From Actinomucor elegans (Eukaryota > Mucoromycota > Mucoromycetes > Mucorales > Mucoraceae): DNA of 64,000 nt. The notes beneath the pieces are model-generated. The model worked only from the letters and a program-made list of their open reading frames with translations. It ran no database searches and was not told the origin of the DNA. Shown here one piece after another: positions 25,442-38,282 of this stretch. The position numbers were made by a program, and so were the translations under genes. The stretch spans positions 2,232,001 to 2,296,000 of the forward strand of contig JAMSLZ010000005.1 of NCBI GenBank assembly GCA_026027325.1, given 5' to 3'. Within the stretch, counting starts at the first letter, position 1, and each line of letters opens with the position of its first letter.

Positions 25442-26330
25442 GTCTTTTCACTAACATAAGTGAAGCATTGGTATACCATAGATTTTTATATGCATTTGAA
25501 GTCCTCTAGCATATGATTACCCGAGCATATAGCTACATCAATGGAGCTGATTAAAGAGAGTACATTATGTTCTATATTGTTATAGACGCTTGCTTTGTAA
25601 CTAAAGTCTTACGCCAAAGATACTAACTCATTTATCACTTTAAACCATATATTACATATGTTTTATTTCTAGCATCAGCGAGTAGCAGTTTATTTCTAGA
25701 GCAGCTAGTTCAATGAAAAGGGTACTTTTTTTCCCCTTCTTTTTTATCTTTTTCCTGAGGAATACAAGAGTAGCTTTTATTGACGTTTCAAAAGTATTTC
25801 GTTCACCGACTGATATTTTATTTAGTCTTCATATGTATTTGTATCGTTATCAAAATTAGTTTATTGAAAAGACTATTGACTGCTGAATCAAGAGCAACTT
25901 TATAATAATTAGCAACAATAACAATCATCATATTCAAATACAGTCAGCCAATAAAACTTCTGATCTGCATTACATCCATCAGAGATTTTGCCCTATGTTA
26001 GCCTAGATAGAAGCAGCCTTTTTTGTTATCAATATAACAATACAGTAAATACACTTACAAAACATTGTACTGTTAAACTTTTGCAGAGATTTTTTTATCA
26101 GTGTAAAAAATAGCTGTATTGCTAGTACATATATGTATTCGCGTATTTATCTTTGTAGAAAAAAAAAAAAAAAAAAAAAAAAGATCGTCGTCTGTGCGCT
26201 GTAGGTCTCCCAATAAAAAACTTTTTTTTATATACACCCGACAAAAAGCCAAGACATTTTGAATAGGAGACATTTGTTTAATATTCAAAAATGGTATAGT
26301 ATTAATAAAGTGTACATGCAAAAAAAAGGA

Positions 26331-27005
26331 CTATAATGATTTCTTTTTCTTATTTGCCCCTCGACGAGCAGTTAAATCACGCCAAACAAAACAAAAGTTA
26401 CCGGCCAGCTGCACTTTTGGCTTACGGCCTCTCTTCTTTTTAGGTATACTTGCACTATTATTTGATGCCCAATGTAATACAGTGAAATCGACCTCGTCGT
26501 CTTTTTGCTGCTGCGCGTCTGTAAAGTGGATGTTTTGCTGTTTAATATCGCATATTGTGGGCGTCACAAATGTCCAATTGTCGCGCTGTTTTGTTTTAGA
26601 AGTGCTATTTGGAGGTCTGCCTCTTTTTCTCTTTACTTCTGGATTGAAAATAGGTGGATCAGATAATATTGAATTTATGCTATTATTTGATGCATTGGAA
26701 AAGGATCGACATCTTGTAAGACTGAGAAAAGTAGATGCAGGAGAAGTTTGAGGTGAAGGCAATGAATCAATTAATGATAGACCATTCGTATAGGGTGATA
26801 ATGATGGCGATGTTGTGCTTGAATAGGGCTCTAATGGTGAACTTGAAGATAATGAAGGTGAAGGTATTCCTAGGCATAATTTGGGCAATTTGGTTTCTGT
26901 TTCTGTCGATAATAGCAAGCTACTGACAGGAGGTAATAAATGGCATTTGGTTGTTTCTAGTGTTGGCGAAGGCGGGTTCAGGTAAAATGCAATGTTTTGT
27001 GACAT
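26331..27005 (-). CDS. AT-hook protein, 224 aa
   Basis: A single-exon protein starting MSQNIAFYLNPPSPTLE. The first half is Ser/Pro/Thr rich. Two AT-hook cores with basic flanks are visible: KRKRGRPPNS near residue 125 and KKKRGRKPKV near residue 190. AT-hooks bind the minor groove of AT-rich DNA, so a nuclear, chromatin-associated role is expected. The region between the hooks (NWTFVTPTICDIKQQN) and the tail (NFCFVWRDLTARRGANKKKK) do not match a domain I know. No intron is evident. It sits between two gene-poor stretches. Named orthologues cannot be given. Confidence 0.7.
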   Translation of the reverse strand: MSQNIAFYLNPPSPTLETTKCHLLPPVSSLLLSTETETKLPKLCLGIPSPSLSSSSPLEPYSSTTSPSLSPYTNGLSLIDSLPSPQTSPASTFLSLTRCRSFSNASNNSINSILSDPPIFNPEVKRKRGRPPNSTSKTKQRDNWTFVTPTICDIKQQNIHFTDAQQQKDDEVDFTVLHWASNNSASIPKKKRGRKPKVQLAGNFCFVWRDLTARRGANKKKKSL

Positions 27006-29097
27006 AGTCTAGTTGTGAAAAAGAAAAGAAAAAGGATGAAAGGAAGGCTTAAAAGAAGTAGCCATTTTTTTTTTCGGTCGCTTTTCACCATCTTTGGTAA
27101 ATACATTATAGTAACAGAATCCTTGGAAACTTCTCTTTAAAAAGTTACACAGCAGCAGTTTGGTTAATTACGCTCTTAATGACTTTGCTCCTATCTGGAA
27201 AAAGGGCAATGTTCTATAAAGCGTTTTATATAAACCAGATATCATTATCTACGAGAGGTGTTATCTCAAGTAAAATGCCTTGATATCTTCAATGATCTGG
27301 CAGGTTATTTGAAGAATGCCGATCCCTACCATAGTGTTTATGCCTCAAAGAAACAACGGTAACCCAGTTACAAAGAATGTATTCGCGAGTTCTTAAACAT
27401 CTTAGTACGGATATCTGTATTTTATTCTAAAAGAGTCCGCAACACTTTGACTATAGCACATAATAAGATACACAGATACACCATCCATCTCACAAGTATA
27501 CGTACTAAAAAAGTAAGAGCTCAAGATCTGAGCATATCAAAGTGCGATACTTGCTTACCTTTCAAATAAAAGGGCCCATTTTTTGTTGCAACATTTGCCT
27601 AGTCCTAGCTCCAGAAGTTTGCTTGCTTTACTTCTTTTTATTTGTATCATCTTACCGCAATCTCATACCTTTAGATACGATAAACTCTCGATTTAATAAT
27701 ACTACTTTCGTAATATCCTCGAGGAAAGGACAATCATGTAACGATTAGGAGATTATAATCTAACTAATGTGCGCAAATCATTTATTGCAACTAAAAGGTT
27801 AGACTAGATTTAAAACTTTACAAGATGCAGCAACTCATTCTAAACATGCACTACTATTCAGATGCGACATGTAACAGAGATTAGTTGCGATTTCTTTTGT
27901 TGAGAACTGCATCACGCAAATTCTCAACAAATTACAAGCACCATAAATTCACTCCCCAAAAAAGAAATTTGAATACTCAATGTTATATACAAATAGGCTA
28001 TTAGTATATTTAATAATATTTGTGGAAAATGACATTCTCATTTGAATGGTATGTTTTTCGCAATATTTGAAAGGAAGGACGCTTCATAAGAGGTCACAAA
28101 CAATGCTAAAGTAGATTTTTATAGCGCTCGCTTGGATCACTTTATTGCTCCAATGCCTAAACAGCCAAAAAAAAAGGAGCTTTTCAATCTATTTAATTTC
28201 TGGAATTCAATTATCTACCTTGAGTTGTTGTTCATATAGATGCAATGCTTTTTGTTGAAGGCATGGCTGTGGACATTTATACTCTGCACATCAATAAAAG
28301 CCGTTTGGCATTCAACTAGAGTTTTAAAGAACCAGAAGCCAAAATGTAATCATTATGATAGTACAGAAAGGCAAACACAGTATCAGCCTGTCGTATCAAT
28401 GAAAGACTTAGAAATTGTATTTGGGCTTTGGCGATGTAGTTTTTATACAAAAGTACATGGTGGAGTATCTCTTTAGATCAAGAATATCTATTTTGGTTTA
28501 GCCTTCTAGCAAGTCAGCCATACCAATCTATCGTTTTTGATTTAAAAATAAGCTATTATGTTATGTAAATTTCAAAATTCATTACATTGCCTTGTTTCGT
28601 TTCTGAGCTATATTTTGCTAACCATTTCACTGCCATGATGGCGATGAACCTGTTGTTGAATTACAGCCACCAATGCCAAAGTAAAGTTGCTGAGTACCAG
28701 TACCATGCATATCGAATGAATATTCAATAAAACTCCCTATAAGGACATGATAGGAACACTATAGAGACGAATTGTATGTAATGCAGCGATCCAATAGTGA
28801 TGATAGCGGCCAAGTGCGTAACATTGCTCAATCAACGTATAATCAAACGAACCGAGATTTTTTGCATTGAAGAACAACAGGCACACGACGACGGGATTGA
28901 CGGATCCATTGTTGGATGTCCGCCAAGTTTTTCTCAAACACGTAGAAAAAAAAAAGAATACGCAATCTCTTCTCATTTTGCAAAAAAACTTTTTGTACAT
29001 GTACCCTGTTTGACAAAAAACAAAGACCTAAAAGGTACATTCCGAACACGATCAGTACAAGTGTCGGGTTTGCTGATAATTTTGGTTCATTTTGTAG
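27006..29097. other. Intergenic, one repeat copy
   Basis: AT-rich gap between divergent genes. A copy of the dispersed repeat lies at 27834. The 78-codon frame at 28240-28476 (+) has no motif and is not supported. Confidence 0.5.
27834..27890 (+). repeat. Dispersed repeat copy, orientation A
   Basis: Reads CTCATTCTAAACATGC then CAGATGCGACATGTAACAG. Confidence 0.5.
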
Positions 29098-29943
29098 ATG
29101 GCTAAAGATAAAAGAATTATTGACGAGGAACCACCTATTGCCACTATTGAAGGCTGGGAGGACGGACAGCCTTTTAGAAGAGGACTGCATAAGCTGGATC
29201 GTTGGGCACTTCAATCGGCGGATAAGCTAACAGTACATATTGGACGACACGATATTGTACTGGTTCAGGACCCGCACAGTAATTATTTAGGTGGGTATAT
29301 CTGGCTTACATCGATCGTGTTTTGCTCGTATCTCGAGCGACTTTTTTCAAAGCGAGATAGACATGGCTTAATCAATCTAGATCATAGCAAGCGATGGGTT
29401 GAACTGGGATCAGGCGTCGGTTTAATTGGTATCATGTTGCACAAATTGGGTATTGAAGATGTAGTGATTACAGATATTCAAGAGCTGGTCGAACCTATGG
29501 AAAAAAATGTATTAGCCAATGATATACGCGTCAAATCCATCAGTGGCAGAAGAAAGAATGATTACCAGGATAACGTGATTGTAGTAGATCCTCTATTATG
29601 GAACAACCAACAAGATATGGATAGTATCAAAGCAGCTGGTGATATTGACTATCTGGTTGCTTGTGACTGTATCTATTCAGAAGCCAGTGCCATGGATCTA
29701 GTCAACACAATGGACTATTTAGCTACTAATAGCACGACTATTTTATGTATAAGTGAAGTTCGAAACCAACAAGCCCAAGATAAATTTATTCTGGAAGCAA
29801 AATCAAGATTTCAAGTCGAATTATTACCTGCTATTCAATGGCAAAAGAAGGTCAGTCACCAAGTAGACTTTGATGAGACCTTAAATCTTTATCTGTTGCG
29901 CAAATGCACAGCAAAACTCCGAAGAACTCGGCATTCAGCGTAA
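29098..29943 (+). CDS. METTL21/EFM-like protein lysine methyltransferase
   Basis: A single-exon 281-residue protein starting MAKDKRIIDEEPP. It has the class I SAM-binding fold marks: WVELGSGVGLIGIMLHKLG (motif I, about residues 100-118), VVITDIQELVEPMEKN (acidic loop after strand 2) and, near residue 190, ACDCIYSE, which corresponds to the D-x-x-Y signature typical of the Methyltransf_16 group (METTL21, yeast Efm and related enzymes). An upstream GGYIWLTSIVFCSYLE segment matches the usual V/IW...A..L/YL helix before motif I. Members methylate lysines on elongation factors, chaperones or AAA proteins; the substrate here is unknown. It ends about 225 bp before the DOCK gene on the same strand, with AATAAA-like signals at about 30031-30050. 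Confidence 0.85.
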   Translation: MAKDKRIIDEEPPIATIEGWEDGQPFRRGLHKLDRWALQSADKLTVHIGRHDIVLVQDPHSNYLGGYIWLTSIVFCSYLERLFSKRDRHGLINLDHSKRWVELGSGVGLIGIMLHKLGIEDVVITDIQELVEPMEKNVLANDIRVKSISGRRKNDYQDNVIVVDPLLWNNQQDMDSIKAAGDIDYLVACDCIYSEASAMDLVNTMDYLATNSTTILCISEVRNQQAQDKFILEAKSRFQVELLPAIQWQKKVSHQVDFDETLNLYLLRKCTAKLRRTRHSA

Positions 29944-30169
29944 CATTTTGTTTAATGAACCCTTTTCCTTTCTCTCTTTCTTTTTTTTTTCTTTGTTCCT
30001 ATATACTATTTTCTTTGTCTCTTCACTCCTTAATAATAATAAAATAAAAACCTTTTAGGTATATGCTTTATATGTGTATTTTATATTAAAATTAAAGAGG
30101 TAACAGACCGAGAAACTGGACTCGACGCTTGAAATTAACCTTCTCACAGCATAGTATAATACATCAATA

Positions 30170-33100
30170 ATGAAGTGGTTACCTTTACCCAAAATCGCTC
30201 ATGGTATAGCCATATATCCTTTCTCTCCTTCAAATCTACTGCAACAGCAGCAAAAAACTCAACAAAGACCCAGTTCTACTATCTCTTCTTCGGGTGTTTT
30301 ACAAAGCGACGACGCTTCTATTTATACAAACACCTCATCATCTTCATTACTCGACCAAAATTCATCAATCTCGATCAATTCAGACGATTACAGCCACCTT
30401 ATCTCACTAGAAGTAGGCGACGAACTATTTATTATTGAGCAACAAGGTCAATGGTACCGAGGTTATGTTCTTTCTACATTAGAAGAAGGTCGGAAACCAA
30501 ACAAGGCTCCCATTGGTTGCTTTCCTCGATCTCATGTGCAGATCAAGGAGTATATTGACATTACATTGGACGAATCCGACACTACACTCATTTATCCTCG
30601 ACGTCGAGAGATCTCGTCCGAAAGTCGGCCGATTTCTGATATTCCAAGCGGGTTACCTCGATCTTTCTCAGAGTCGTATATTCAACAACAGTACACAGTC
30701 AATGAAACGGGTCGTCCCGGTAGCTTTGGTGACTTGAATTTCGATTTTGACAGTAGCAGTAACAAAAAGGTTGCATCGTCTGTGCTGCGTATACCCCCTC
30801 CTCCTTTGCCTTTGGCTCGATTTGACCAATCAACTATCACTGGTAACTCTGAACCTCTTGTAGATGAAATCGCTGCTTGCGTCAGTGAATGGAACAGCCT
30901 ACTATACACGTATATCAATCAACGCCAATACACCACGTTTAATACTGTACGAGACAATATCAACTACCTGTTTCAGGCCCGTAGACAACTTCTAGATCAA
31001 GCTTTATCTAGAGAGGAACTGGTTAAGCTAAGAAAAGAGATTATACATAAGATGGTGACCAGTAACTTGGATCAAAACCAGCAAATGATAGTGCGTCACC
31101 CTGAGAAAGGTTATCTGTTAGACGCGACAAATGCCTCTCTTAGTACAATCTATCGCATGCACTGGAAATATGCCACTCATACTATACACGCGGATGGAAC
31201 TAGCTCAACCTCATCGTCTTCTTCTCTTCCTAATAATAATGGAAGTACTACGCCTACTTTAATGATGGACTTTGAAGGCACTTCTACAAATAGTAGTACG
31301 ACTACCACTACTTCGAATGCAACTGCAACCAATTTAACCAATATTTCAACCACTTCAGTCCCTACCATTGCTCCAATACAACAGCAACAACAACAGCAGC
31401 CCAAAGGAGCCAAGTTCCATCATTTATTCTTTGAATTAAAAGCTTGCGTCGCTCATATCTGTCAGCCTGGTGAATTGACTGAGCTATACTTTAGTTTATA
31501 CTCTGCTATTGATCGCAAATTCCTTACTGAACAGTTTGTCGTGATTCTCAACTACAACGGTATGCCAAAAGATGAAACACAGATAGGCAAACTGCAAACG
31601 CTCTTTGTCGATCTTTCCTCGCACGACATGTCCGATGACCTCTACATAGTATGCCAGGTTATTCGATTAGGGGGCATGAAGTTTAGTGATAGTAACAAGG
31701 ATCACTTTGGCAGTATAGGATCGCATACCTCCCAGTTTTTTCATTCCAACAAGCACATCACCCCATCTTACCTAAACAAACCTTCCACTACGCACATGTG
31801 CCGTAGACCCTTTGGATGTGCAGTACTAAAACTGAACGCATCTGTGCTTCAGCAACACAGCGCAGATATTGAAGCAGTAGAACACGATATGCCTATTTAT
31901 ACTGCTGTATCTGAATCCAATTTTACGGAATTGCATGAAAATATCATTTTCAATCATACAAAGGATTTCACCAAGCACCCGCGAGCAGAGATGTTGCGTG
32001 TATCTATGCGCACTTATTTTGGTTACTTGGAATCCGTACTCAAAACTAACGCTGCTCTGTTACAAGATGTCCCTCATACCTTACGCATGGGATTTGCTGA
32101 TGTTGCGTTCCCCGATGACAGTCGAAACGATTTGTATGTCAAACTCGAAATGGGTGATTTAACACAGTTTAGCCGATCACGCAATATTCAAGTGACCATG
32201 TGTGTACGTGATAACAAGACAGGTGAGGTGATTAAGAATGCTATCTCGATCGGTGCTGGTACAAGGCCAATCAGTTACTGGGAGAGTATGATCATGTATC
32301 ATGAGCAAAGACCCAAGTGGGGTGAAACTATCAAGGTACATATGGAAGATGTGCATCAATGGGAGCGATCGCACATCTATCTTACTATCAAACATCGCAG
32401 TAGCAGCTTTAATGGCACAGGCAATGCGTCACCTATGCTCAAATTCAATAACAGTGGTCCAGGTGCAGCCAGTAGTGATTACTCGCCAGGCAGTTCAACC
32501 TCTGTCGTATCTGCTACTTCAGGTGGCGCTGAAAAGATTATTGCCATGGGCTTTCTGCCTCTATTTCTACCACCGTTACATCGTGATTTCGTAGCAGATG
32601 GGTCTCATACATTGCACTTGTACAAATTTGATCGTCAATCTTCTTTACCTCGTTACTACCTGGATAATACACCTTGGTGCGCCCGATCCACTGCACCTTC
32701 CAATACGGCTCAACAAGGTGTTGATTTCTTTTCAAAACGCAATTATCGAAACAATAACAACAGTGGTAGTCGTGTAAGTGGACATAATTATTCACCTTCA
32801 ACCCATAGTTTCAAAAGTTTCGGTTCAGCTGCCACTACAACCGCTTCCAGTAGTGCGAATGATATTGCTACTTTGGCTTCTTCCTCTTTACAACAGCAGC
32901 AACAATCAAGCCCTAGTAAACTTGTCTTGTTACGCGATACCATCACTTTATCTACGTTCCTGTGTTCCAACAAATTTACCCAAAACAAAACGCTTGTGAA
33001 GTTATTAAATTGGCACACGTTGATGGAAGGCAACGAAGACGGTACAGCTGAATTGCTCGCTGTACTGGATCAATTCACCTTTGTTGGTGAAGTGGAAGTT

Positions 33101-36100
33101 GTAAAGTTCTTGGGTGATATCTTTGATGCGTTATTAGATATACTGGCTTATCCACATGATGAAGATCATGATGATCATAGTGAGCTTCTTTGTAGAGAAA
33201 TCAATGATCAAGTCTTGGCTGCTATCATTTGGTTATTAGGCATTGTTCAAGACCGTCGATTCAGTAATTTTCGTCCTGTGCTTGATGTATATATCGAAAA
33301 CCGTTTCTCTATTCAGGACTATGAGCGTAATCTATACAAGAAAGGCGAAATACTCAACTATAGCTACCGTGTTGCGCCCGACTTGACATTTGAACATTTG
33401 ATAAAGAGTTTAACGCGTCTATGTCAAAACCCTGGAGATGCGTCAAAAGCCAAAATATTGCGAAGCAGTATGAAAGTATGGGATTATCTCTTTCGCTTCA
33501 TTGTTCGATCGCGTTTGACACAACAGCTTAAAGAAGACGATGAAGAGCGTTTGGAGAATGATCGTGCTTTCAAAGGCGATATAGAACAGTTGCTGCAAGC
33601 GATTACATCCATCATGAGCCCTTCTCAACCAAGCTCCATGATTGGTACTCAAACATTGGCACTTCAACACTTTGCTGACATCCTGGTCGAGCTGCATAAA
33701 ATCTTTTTACCCCAGCAAGTGGTGGAAATAGCAGTGATGTTTGTAGATGCTTGTTCTCATGTCACAGGCCGATTGGTTGGGTTCAAATTGGCCATGATCC
33801 TTCATATTGTAAAAGGCCCTACCTTTGATGATCCTTCCTGCAGACTCGAATTGGCCAAGAACGTGTTTCGTTGGATTCGTGTCTGGGTCAATTCTTACAT
33901 GGTCACTGCAAAAGATGTGATTTTTGCGCGTCAATCAGAACAACTTGAATCCACCACGCAGCAGCAAATACGAGTGCCTCGATCTCAATGGATTGAAAAT
34001 CTGAGACTGTCATTAACTATCATTAGTGAGGTGTTGGATAGAGTGAGGAAATCTTGCGGTATGACTTCATCCGGTCTAACATCGTCTTGTATCTCCTCAC
34101 CATCCTTCAGTAACTATTCTCGGCCTACATCTTTTGCAGCTGCAACTAATGTTGAAGATGACAACCAATTCAATCATGATTATTCGCAGACAGATATAGG
34201 CATGATCACTGAAGTAGCGCTTCAGCTAGTACCTCAGTTATTGAATGCCTATAAAGATATTCAGCGACTGACAATGCAAGCTATGCACGTACCCACCTCG
34301 CCTTCTGCTGCAGTGGATGGTTATATCACTAGTCCTGGCAGTATTTTAACCCATAATTCAAGACCGCATTCAAGACAATCATTTAGTATTTTGAGAGAAA
34401 GAGCAAGTTCTCTTGGTGGCGGCTCTAAAAACCCGCTAATGTCTCCTGAGATTTTGCAAGAGATCCAAAGCCTCAAAAATACTTCTGTAGTCAATGTCAA
34501 TGCTAGTAATGGTGTCGCTAATACTAGCAGTGGTGCAAGCATCAGTGGCGTTGGATCTGGTAGCAGCGGTATCAATATCAGTTCGAATGCTTCTTTGTTC
34601 AATGCTTCAGGTATCAATAGTCCTGGTGCTTCGTCAATGCATGCCAACAGTAGTGGTATCAGCACTAGCAATGCTAACAGTAGTGCATCGGCTTTTACTG
34701 TAGTGCTTCAGGCTCTATCTACTTCGCCTACAACGCCTTTTCCAAGTACGTATCCTTTCCAACCATCGACTCGAACTATCAACACCACGCCAGGTTTGAC
34801 TAGCGACTATGCAGCCATGATCAGTACAGGTCTATTGGACCTCACTGTGGTCTTTTTGGAGCTTTTCTATTTGACGCCCAGACAGCAATGGATCCAGTTT
34901 ATCAAAAAGATGAAGGAACAAGATGGCGTGACTCAGACAGCCGACTTTTTACGTAAGATGGTGTATACTTGCATGGCTATTCTTTTCGGTGATAGCGTCC
35001 ATACATTGGAGGAATCAAGCCTGACTGTAGACGGCATGGCAAAGTGTGAAGAGGATGAATCTCGGGAAAGACGCAAGTTGCCTTCCATTTGGCTCAACCT
35101 GGACACCATTTCACACCGAATTGTCATGTGTCATATCCTGGAACCCATCAAAACCATTTTTGAAATGAACGCTTTTATACCTACTGAAAAGGCTTACATG
35201 TCCCCCAACAATAACAGCATGGTGGTGGATGATTATGCAGACTCAATCAAAGGAAGACAAAGATCTACATCTTTACCTACCATGGACGAAGAAAGCTCTT
35301 CTACCACGTCGTTCAAAGAACCACCCACTTCCAATCTAGCTATAGATGAGAACAAGATCATTGAAGAGCAGAAATCAACCTTGCTATTATGGCGCATTTA
35401 CTTTGTGGGCTTCTTGCGCGTCGTAGGCAGTCCCAAACTAGAGATATCTGAATTCATGCCTCAAGTACAACGCGCAGTATGGAAGATCATTGGCAATATG
35501 CGTGGTGAAGTTGGTGCCAAGGTGTTCTTATCTTTATGGAACTTGGCTGGCAAGCATGTCCCTACTCATAGCCGCGTCGGTGAATACGAAGACCTCAATA
35601 AATCAATCCAGACCTTGACAGATTATTTTGGCAGTAGTAGTAACAGCGACTTCGGTACTAGTCATGCTCTGAACAGCAATACGCATTCTCCCATATCTGT
35701 TCCTGATCATCACAATAGCTATTTCCTCGCTCCAGATGACTCAGTTCGCAAAAGTATGGCTTCTATTGAAGAAGTGGATGATGACGATCATGAATTCGAT
35801 ACCAATACTATACCAACAAGCGCTATGAGCGCATATTCTGTTCGTAGCAGTGTGCGCATCGGCCCTACTGACGAGCTTCCCTTGACTTCTATTCATGAAG
35901 AGCACTTTTCCGATGAAATGCATTCTGAAGTTTCTTTCTTGCAAGCAGACTTGGCTTATTTTATTCTGAGCTCTGTTTGTGCAGCTAGTTTGACTTTACA
36001 TGATCGTGTGCGCATCAATGCTCTCTCTGTCATTGCTGATATCATTGCGATTGAATTGTATTCGTTTGGTGAGCTTTGCCATGTTCAACATGCACTTATT

Positions 36101-38282
36101 AGCACCTTGGACCGTTTGGTCATGTCTGAAAACAAGGGAGATGAAGCCATCTGTGCTCGTATTACAGTTGAACTTGATGCTGCTTTGGAACAACGCCTGC
36201 AAATAGATCATAGGACAGACTTGCTCATTACCGGTAAAAGGGCTGTTGATTCCTTATGTCGATTCTTGAGCCTTTTGCTTCAAATACGTAGTTTGCCGGT
36301 GGACGATGATGAATTCATGGATGAACGTATTACTTCTACGCTCAAGCTAATGAAATTTATTCAAGTCATTGAAAGAGAAGAAATATACATCAAGTATGTA
36401 CATCAATTGGTACAGCTCCATCTTGACAGTCGCAACTTTATTGAAGCCGCTTTGACTTTGCGATTTCATGCTGATTTATTGCAATGGGATCCAAGTGATA
36501 AACTTGTCGATATTCCAGAGCTATCCTTGCCAATACAGAGCTCGTTCAGCCGAAAGGAAGGCCTTTACATGAAGATGATCACTTATTTGGATCAAGGCAG
36601 CGCTTGGGAGCTCTGTGTAGACATTTGTAAAGAACTGGCTTATCAATATGAAACTACGCTATATGATTATACCAAGCTAGGCGAGATCTTGCAACGACAA
36701 GCTACTTTTGCAGAGAATATAGTCAAGAAAGAGCGTTGCTTTACAGAATACTTTCGTGTGGGCTTCTATGGCCGTGGTTTCCCTGCTAGCAATCGTAATC
36801 GACAGTACATTTATCGTGGTTTGGAATGGGAAAAGATGGCTTCCTTTGTAGAGAGAATGCAAAATAGACATCCTAATGCTCAGCTACTTCCCAGCAAAAT
36901 AGCCAACTCAATATCGATTACAGATGATCAACTCAAAGAACTCAATAGCACTTTGGATGGACAGTATCTTCAAATCACTTCAGTCACACCAATTCCCGAC
37001 ACAGATGAGATACCTTGTCTTTCAAATCCTAATGCACCTGATAGCGTCAAGAAGTACTATTCTTTCAATAACGTATCAAAGTTCTCATTCAGCCGACCTG
37101 TTACCAAAGAAGGCGCTTCGGATAAAGCGGATGAATCTAGTAAACCAGAATCTGACTTTTTAAACTTGTGGACCGAGAAAGTCGACTTTGAATGTGAAGA
37201 CAAGTTCCCAACCATTGTTCGCAGATCCAAGATCATAAGCTCACATGCAAGTGTTATTTCTCCTATTGAAAACGCTGTAACTGCTATGGAAAACAAGAAC
37301 AAGGAACTGATTTCATTGGAAAAGAAGTACTCTGCCCTTATCCCCAAGAGTACCCGTCATTACACGAGTATGACTCAGCCTCTTAATATCAATCCATTCT
37401 CCATGTCTTTGAATGGCGCAGTAGACGCCCCCGTAAACGGTGGTGTTCCCTTGTACAAAAAGGCATTCTTGAGTAAAGAATATTGGGAAAAGAACCCTGA
37501 TATGCGGCACTGGATCCAAAGGTTACAGACTGCAATATATGATCAGGTAAACATACCAAAGCCAAATTAATATAATCTGGGTATTCACATCTTACTATTA
37601 CACACATAGGTTTTGATTATCAAAAAATGTCTTGAAACGCACAACAAGCTTGTCAGTAATGAAATGAGACCTTTCCACACAACACTGACCGAATGTAAGC
37701 TGAGAGATCCAAACTATGTTTAGGCTTTAGCTGACCCTTTATATATATATATATATATATCTAGTTTTCCATAAAAACTTTGCAGAAGAAATCAAGCTAC
37801 TCAAAGAAAAGCCCAACAAAGAAGAAATGAAGGAAAAGTTGGCTCTCTCAATCACTACCAACTCGGTTAATCGTCGTCGTTCCACCATGTCCAGTGCAAC
37901 CGATAACAGTAGCATGTACAATCAACAGCACTTGGAAGAGAGAACAACTTCACCTAGCCATTCACGTCAAAACACCATCAGTTCTCATCATAGTCAAACG
38001 CCTGGCATAGGCGGTGTACCGGTATTGCCTGCCCTGCCTGTGATGTCCCCCATCAGTCGTGCATTCTCGATTCGAACACCTGTGACCGAGAATTCGCCAG
38101 GTTTACCTCCCATCGCGGCTTTTCATAGTAATGCTGCGTTTGAGAGTGCTACCATGTCTAGAGCAGAGAGTTTGTCGCGCTCTCTAAAGATGACGCTTCG
38201 TAAAAAGTCGCGCAAAAAGTCTCAGAGTGCTGGTAGTGTCAATACAATTAATCCTAACACTACCACTGGTAGCAAACCATAA
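30170..38282 (+). CDS. DOCK-family guanine nucleotide exchange factor (very large)
   Basis: Exons 30170-37546, 37610-37694 and 37765-38282 give 2659 residues, long for the family. The N-terminus contains an SH3-like domain interrupted by about 55 Ser/Gln-rich residues: HGIAIYPFSPSN before, ISLEVGDELFIIEQQGQWYRG and GCFPRSHVQI after. A C2-like DHR-1 region (about residues 640-830) includes MGFADVAFPDDSRNDLYVKL, IGAGTRPISYWESMIMY and RPKWGETIKV. Low-complexity Ser/Asn/Thr/Gln inserts lie near 345-410, 880-930 and 1440-1560. DHR-2, the catalytic part, lies at about 2040-2440 with KEGLYMKMITYLDQG, GFYGRGFPASNRNRQYIYRG and SFVERMQNRHPNAQLL. The tail is basic and Ser-rich. DOCK1-like proteins with ELMO activate Rac; in yeast Dck1-Lmo1 acts on Rho5. 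An ELMO partner is expected elsewhere. Confidence 0.95.
37739..37762. repeat. (AT)n tract in the last DOCK intron
   Basis: Ten AT units directly upstream of the CTAG acceptor at 37764. Confidence 0.85.

Larger units (their letters stand above)
19000..26330. other. Gene-poor region, no supported gene
   Basis: About 7.3 kb with only short unconvincing ORFs (for example 19507-19746 +, 22424-22693 -, 24367-24624 -), none with motifs or spliced extensions I can support. It contains long homopolymers (21536-21566 T, 25398-25438 T, 26159-26183 A), one good copy of the dispersed repeat at 22875 and one extended CCAAT site at 21197. It may hold decayed mobile elements or non-coding transcripts. Confidence 0.5.
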
